The notes under the pieces are model-generated. The model worked only from the letters and a program-made list of their open reading frames with translations. It had not been told where the DNA came from and did not search any database. Below are positions 5,276-6,202 of a DNA stretch of 6,202 nt, piece by piece (the first letter of the stretch is position 1; every line of letters begins with the position of its first letter). The translations under genes and the position numbers were made by a program. The DNA is taken from the NCBI GenBank assembly GCA_937967755.1, contig CALBTA010000364.1:1-6202 (forward strand), written 5' to 3'. This DNA is from an uncultured Planctomycetaceae bacterium (GTDB lineage Bacteria > Planctomycetota > Planctomycetia > Pirellulales > Pirellulaceae).

Positions 5276-5851
5276 CTACTGCGTGACGAACTCGCCGGCG
5301 ATTTCGTAGAAATGCCCGACCGCCCGGGTGCGAAGAATCTTCACGATCACCTTCATGCGTTCTTCAGTTCCCGCCCAAAGTTCCAGGGCGATGTGCGATT
5401 CTTTGATCGGCTGCATGTGACTGAACGCGATGCCGCCTTGCGAGATGTTGTGCAGCAGTACCATGAACGCGGAGCCGCTAGTCTGCCGGTTTTCATTCAT
5501 CGGCATCGCCGCCGCGGCAAGACACAATGGCAACCGCTCTGAGGTTCGCTTCTCGATGCCGCTGGGGCGCGGCGTGAGTTTCCTAACAAACTCGTCAATC
5601 CGCTCGGGCGATTGCTCGAACCGGTCGCACGTAAAGTGAACTTGGGTCGGGAAGATATTGAACCGGAAGTCGCCAGGGGCCTTTTCATTGAGCACGCCCG
5701 TCAGCCTCGCCCCGCAGCGTGCGCACTCCCATTGCACTGGTTGTTCCGAAGGCATCGTCTTGCGGAGCGGCAATTCAGTGCTGCAGACCGTGCAGCGAGC
5801 AAAGTCGTCGGTCGAAAAACCAGGCAAGGCGGCGGTGGCGGTCGGGGACAT
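5276..5851 (-). CDS. PilZ domain protein with N-terminal zinc ribbon, likely cyclic di-GMP receptor
   Basis: 191 residues, no signal peptide or membrane segment, so cytoplasmic. Residues 20-46 hold two CxxC pairs (C20-TV-C23 and C43-AR-C46) that look like a zinc ribbon. The PilZ domain fills about 98-190. Its two cyclic di-GMP motifs are present: RxxxR as R102-TSE-R106, and the (D/N)xSxxG motif as N135-I-S137-QG-G140. Strands such as IALELW and KVIVKILRTR follow, as expected for the PilZ barrel, so binding of the second messenger is predicted from family knowledge. PilZ proteins pass the signal to motility, polysaccharide or transcription partners; the partner here is unknown. The ATG at 5851 is fixed because an in-frame TGA stands three codons upstream; the ribosome site is weak. 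The linker 50-97 is unassigned. The neighbours do not point to a pathway. Confidence 0.88.
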   Translation of the reverse strand: MSPTATAALPGFSTDDFARCTVCSTELPLRKTMPSEQPVQWECARCGARLTGVLNEKAPGDFRFNIFPTQVHFTCDRFEQSPERIDEFVRKLTPRPSGIEKRTSERLPLCLAAAAMPMNENRQTSGSAFMVLLHNISQGGIAFSHMQPIKESHIALELWAGTEERMKVIVKILRTRAVGHFYEIAGEFVTQ

Positions 5852-5958
5852 GTCGAATCAGCTTTCACAAAAGGCGCACGCGGATGGCGGATTGGTTCCA
5901 CCGAAATATAGCTTACGCCTGCTGAACGCCCGATCTTGCCGGTTGTAGCGGTTGCTAA
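5852..5958. other. Leader region of the PilZ gene, nothing firm
   Basis: No gene is seen. On the - strand TATATT (5910-5905) could be a -10 box with a start near 5898, but no acceptable -35 lies 16-18 nt upstream, so no promoter is called. Confidence 0.3.
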
Positions 5959-6087
5959 CTCCCTCTGGGAGAGGGTCGGGGTGAGGGCTTTGTGGCCTTC
6001 GTTTCGGATCGAACGGGCACGGGTGCGGCAAGGAAATTCGCATTGCCCTCATCCGGCCTTCGGCCACCTTCTCCCAGGGGGAGAAGG
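5959..6087. repeat. Compound interspersed palindromic element
   Basis: Left part 5959-5987 starts CTCCC-TCT-GGGAG and continues AGGGTCGGGGTGAGGG. Right part 6046-6087 reads CCCTCATCC, a small hairpin GGCC-TTC-GGCC, then a perfect 9-bp hairpin CCTTCTCCC-AGG-GGGAGAAGG (6067-6087). The right part is an imperfect reverse complement of the left with an extra GGCC hairpin, so the 129 nt can fold as one large structure around a 58-nt middle. This CTCCCTCTGGGAGAGGGT-type sequence is known to me as a family of repeats dispersed in several bacterial phyla; it often gives spurious peptides with PHPDPLPEG, as it does here on the - strand. It begins 25 nt behind the stop of the partial gene at 6113. Confidence 0.7.
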
Positions 6088-6112
6088 ACCGATGCGACCG
6101 TTGCCCTGAGAG

Positions 6113-6202
6113 TCACAGCTTGCCGCGCAAGTAATCGAGCCGCCGTTGCACTTCGCCGGACTTGACGTTCATCTTTAGTTCAGAGGCTTCGAATGCGTGA
6201 TT
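6113..6202 (-). CDS. C-terminal end of an unidentified gene, cut by the window
   Basis: The - strand is open from the window edge to a TGA at 6115-6113, giving 29 residues. It is charged and probably helical, with SELKMNVKSGEVQRRLDYL near the middle and the end RGKL. Codon use with many C/G third positions and a stop directly before a repeat element support a real gene end. Too little is visible to name a family. The PilZ gene follows on the same strand after 261 nt, so co-transcription is uncertain. Confidence 0.5.
   Translation of the reverse strand, partial: NHAFEASELKMNVKSGEVQRRLDYLRGKL

Noticed and set aside
5905..5910. TATATT as -10 box of the PilZ gene
   Set aside because: No acceptable -35 hexamer at 16-18 nt.
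5858..6067. 69-codon - strand frame containing PHPDPLPEG
   Set aside because: That peptide is the usual by-product of translating this dispersed palindromic repeat, not a gene.

Overview
The window looks like a piece of a chromosome from a moderately GC-rich bacterium. The most likely group is the Planctomycetota, perhaps Pirellulales-like. This is an inference from three things: a secreted protein with the short helical motif 'L-G-DDFAARDQA---L---G', which is frequent in planctomycete proteins; a second secreted protein with a 'VSPDRRYVRMNL' motif of planctomycete flavour; and gaps full of short palindromes. No rRNA, tRNA, CRISPR array or transposase gene was seen.

The left third (1-2186, + strand) is a threonine-degradation pair: a 5'-truncated tdh (L-threonine 3-dehydrogenase) that overlaps kbl (2-amino-3-ketobutyrate CoA ligase) by 52 nt. 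Together they turn threonine into glycine and acetyl-CoA. A 405-nt stretch without an obvious large gene follows. It holds a 10-bp hairpin (2380-2403), a good Shine-Dalgarno sequence (2414-2417) and a 32-codon open reading frame (2427-2525) for a very hydrophobic peptide. It closes with two back-to-back 9-bp hairpins (2544-2586).

From 2592 to the right edge all genes lie on the - strand. In their own order (right to left) they are: the last 29 codons of an unidentified gene (6202-6113); a zinc-ribbon plus PilZ protein that probably binds cyclic di-GMP (5851-5276); a DinB-fold metal protein (5036-4536); a small secreted protein with a helical middle (4398-3823); and a larger secreted protein of 358 residues with two copies of a beta module around a HEAT-like helical segment and a lectin-like C-terminal sandwich (3668-2592). 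Candidate sigma70-type promoters lie before the last two genes. Apart from tdh-kbl the genes do not form an obvious pathway.

The most unusual side of the window is its gaps. Each - strand stop codon is followed within 1 to 25 nt by a palindrome or inverted-repeat element, and these elements differ from gap to gap: twin hairpins, a short imperfect hairpin, a perfect 16-bp-arm palindrome, a large imperfect inverted repeat of about 217 nt, and a compound element of about 129 nt. The best candidates for something undescribed are the 32-residue membrane peptide with its leader hairpin, the large inverted repeat at 5058-5274, and the pattern of palindromes just behind stop codons.
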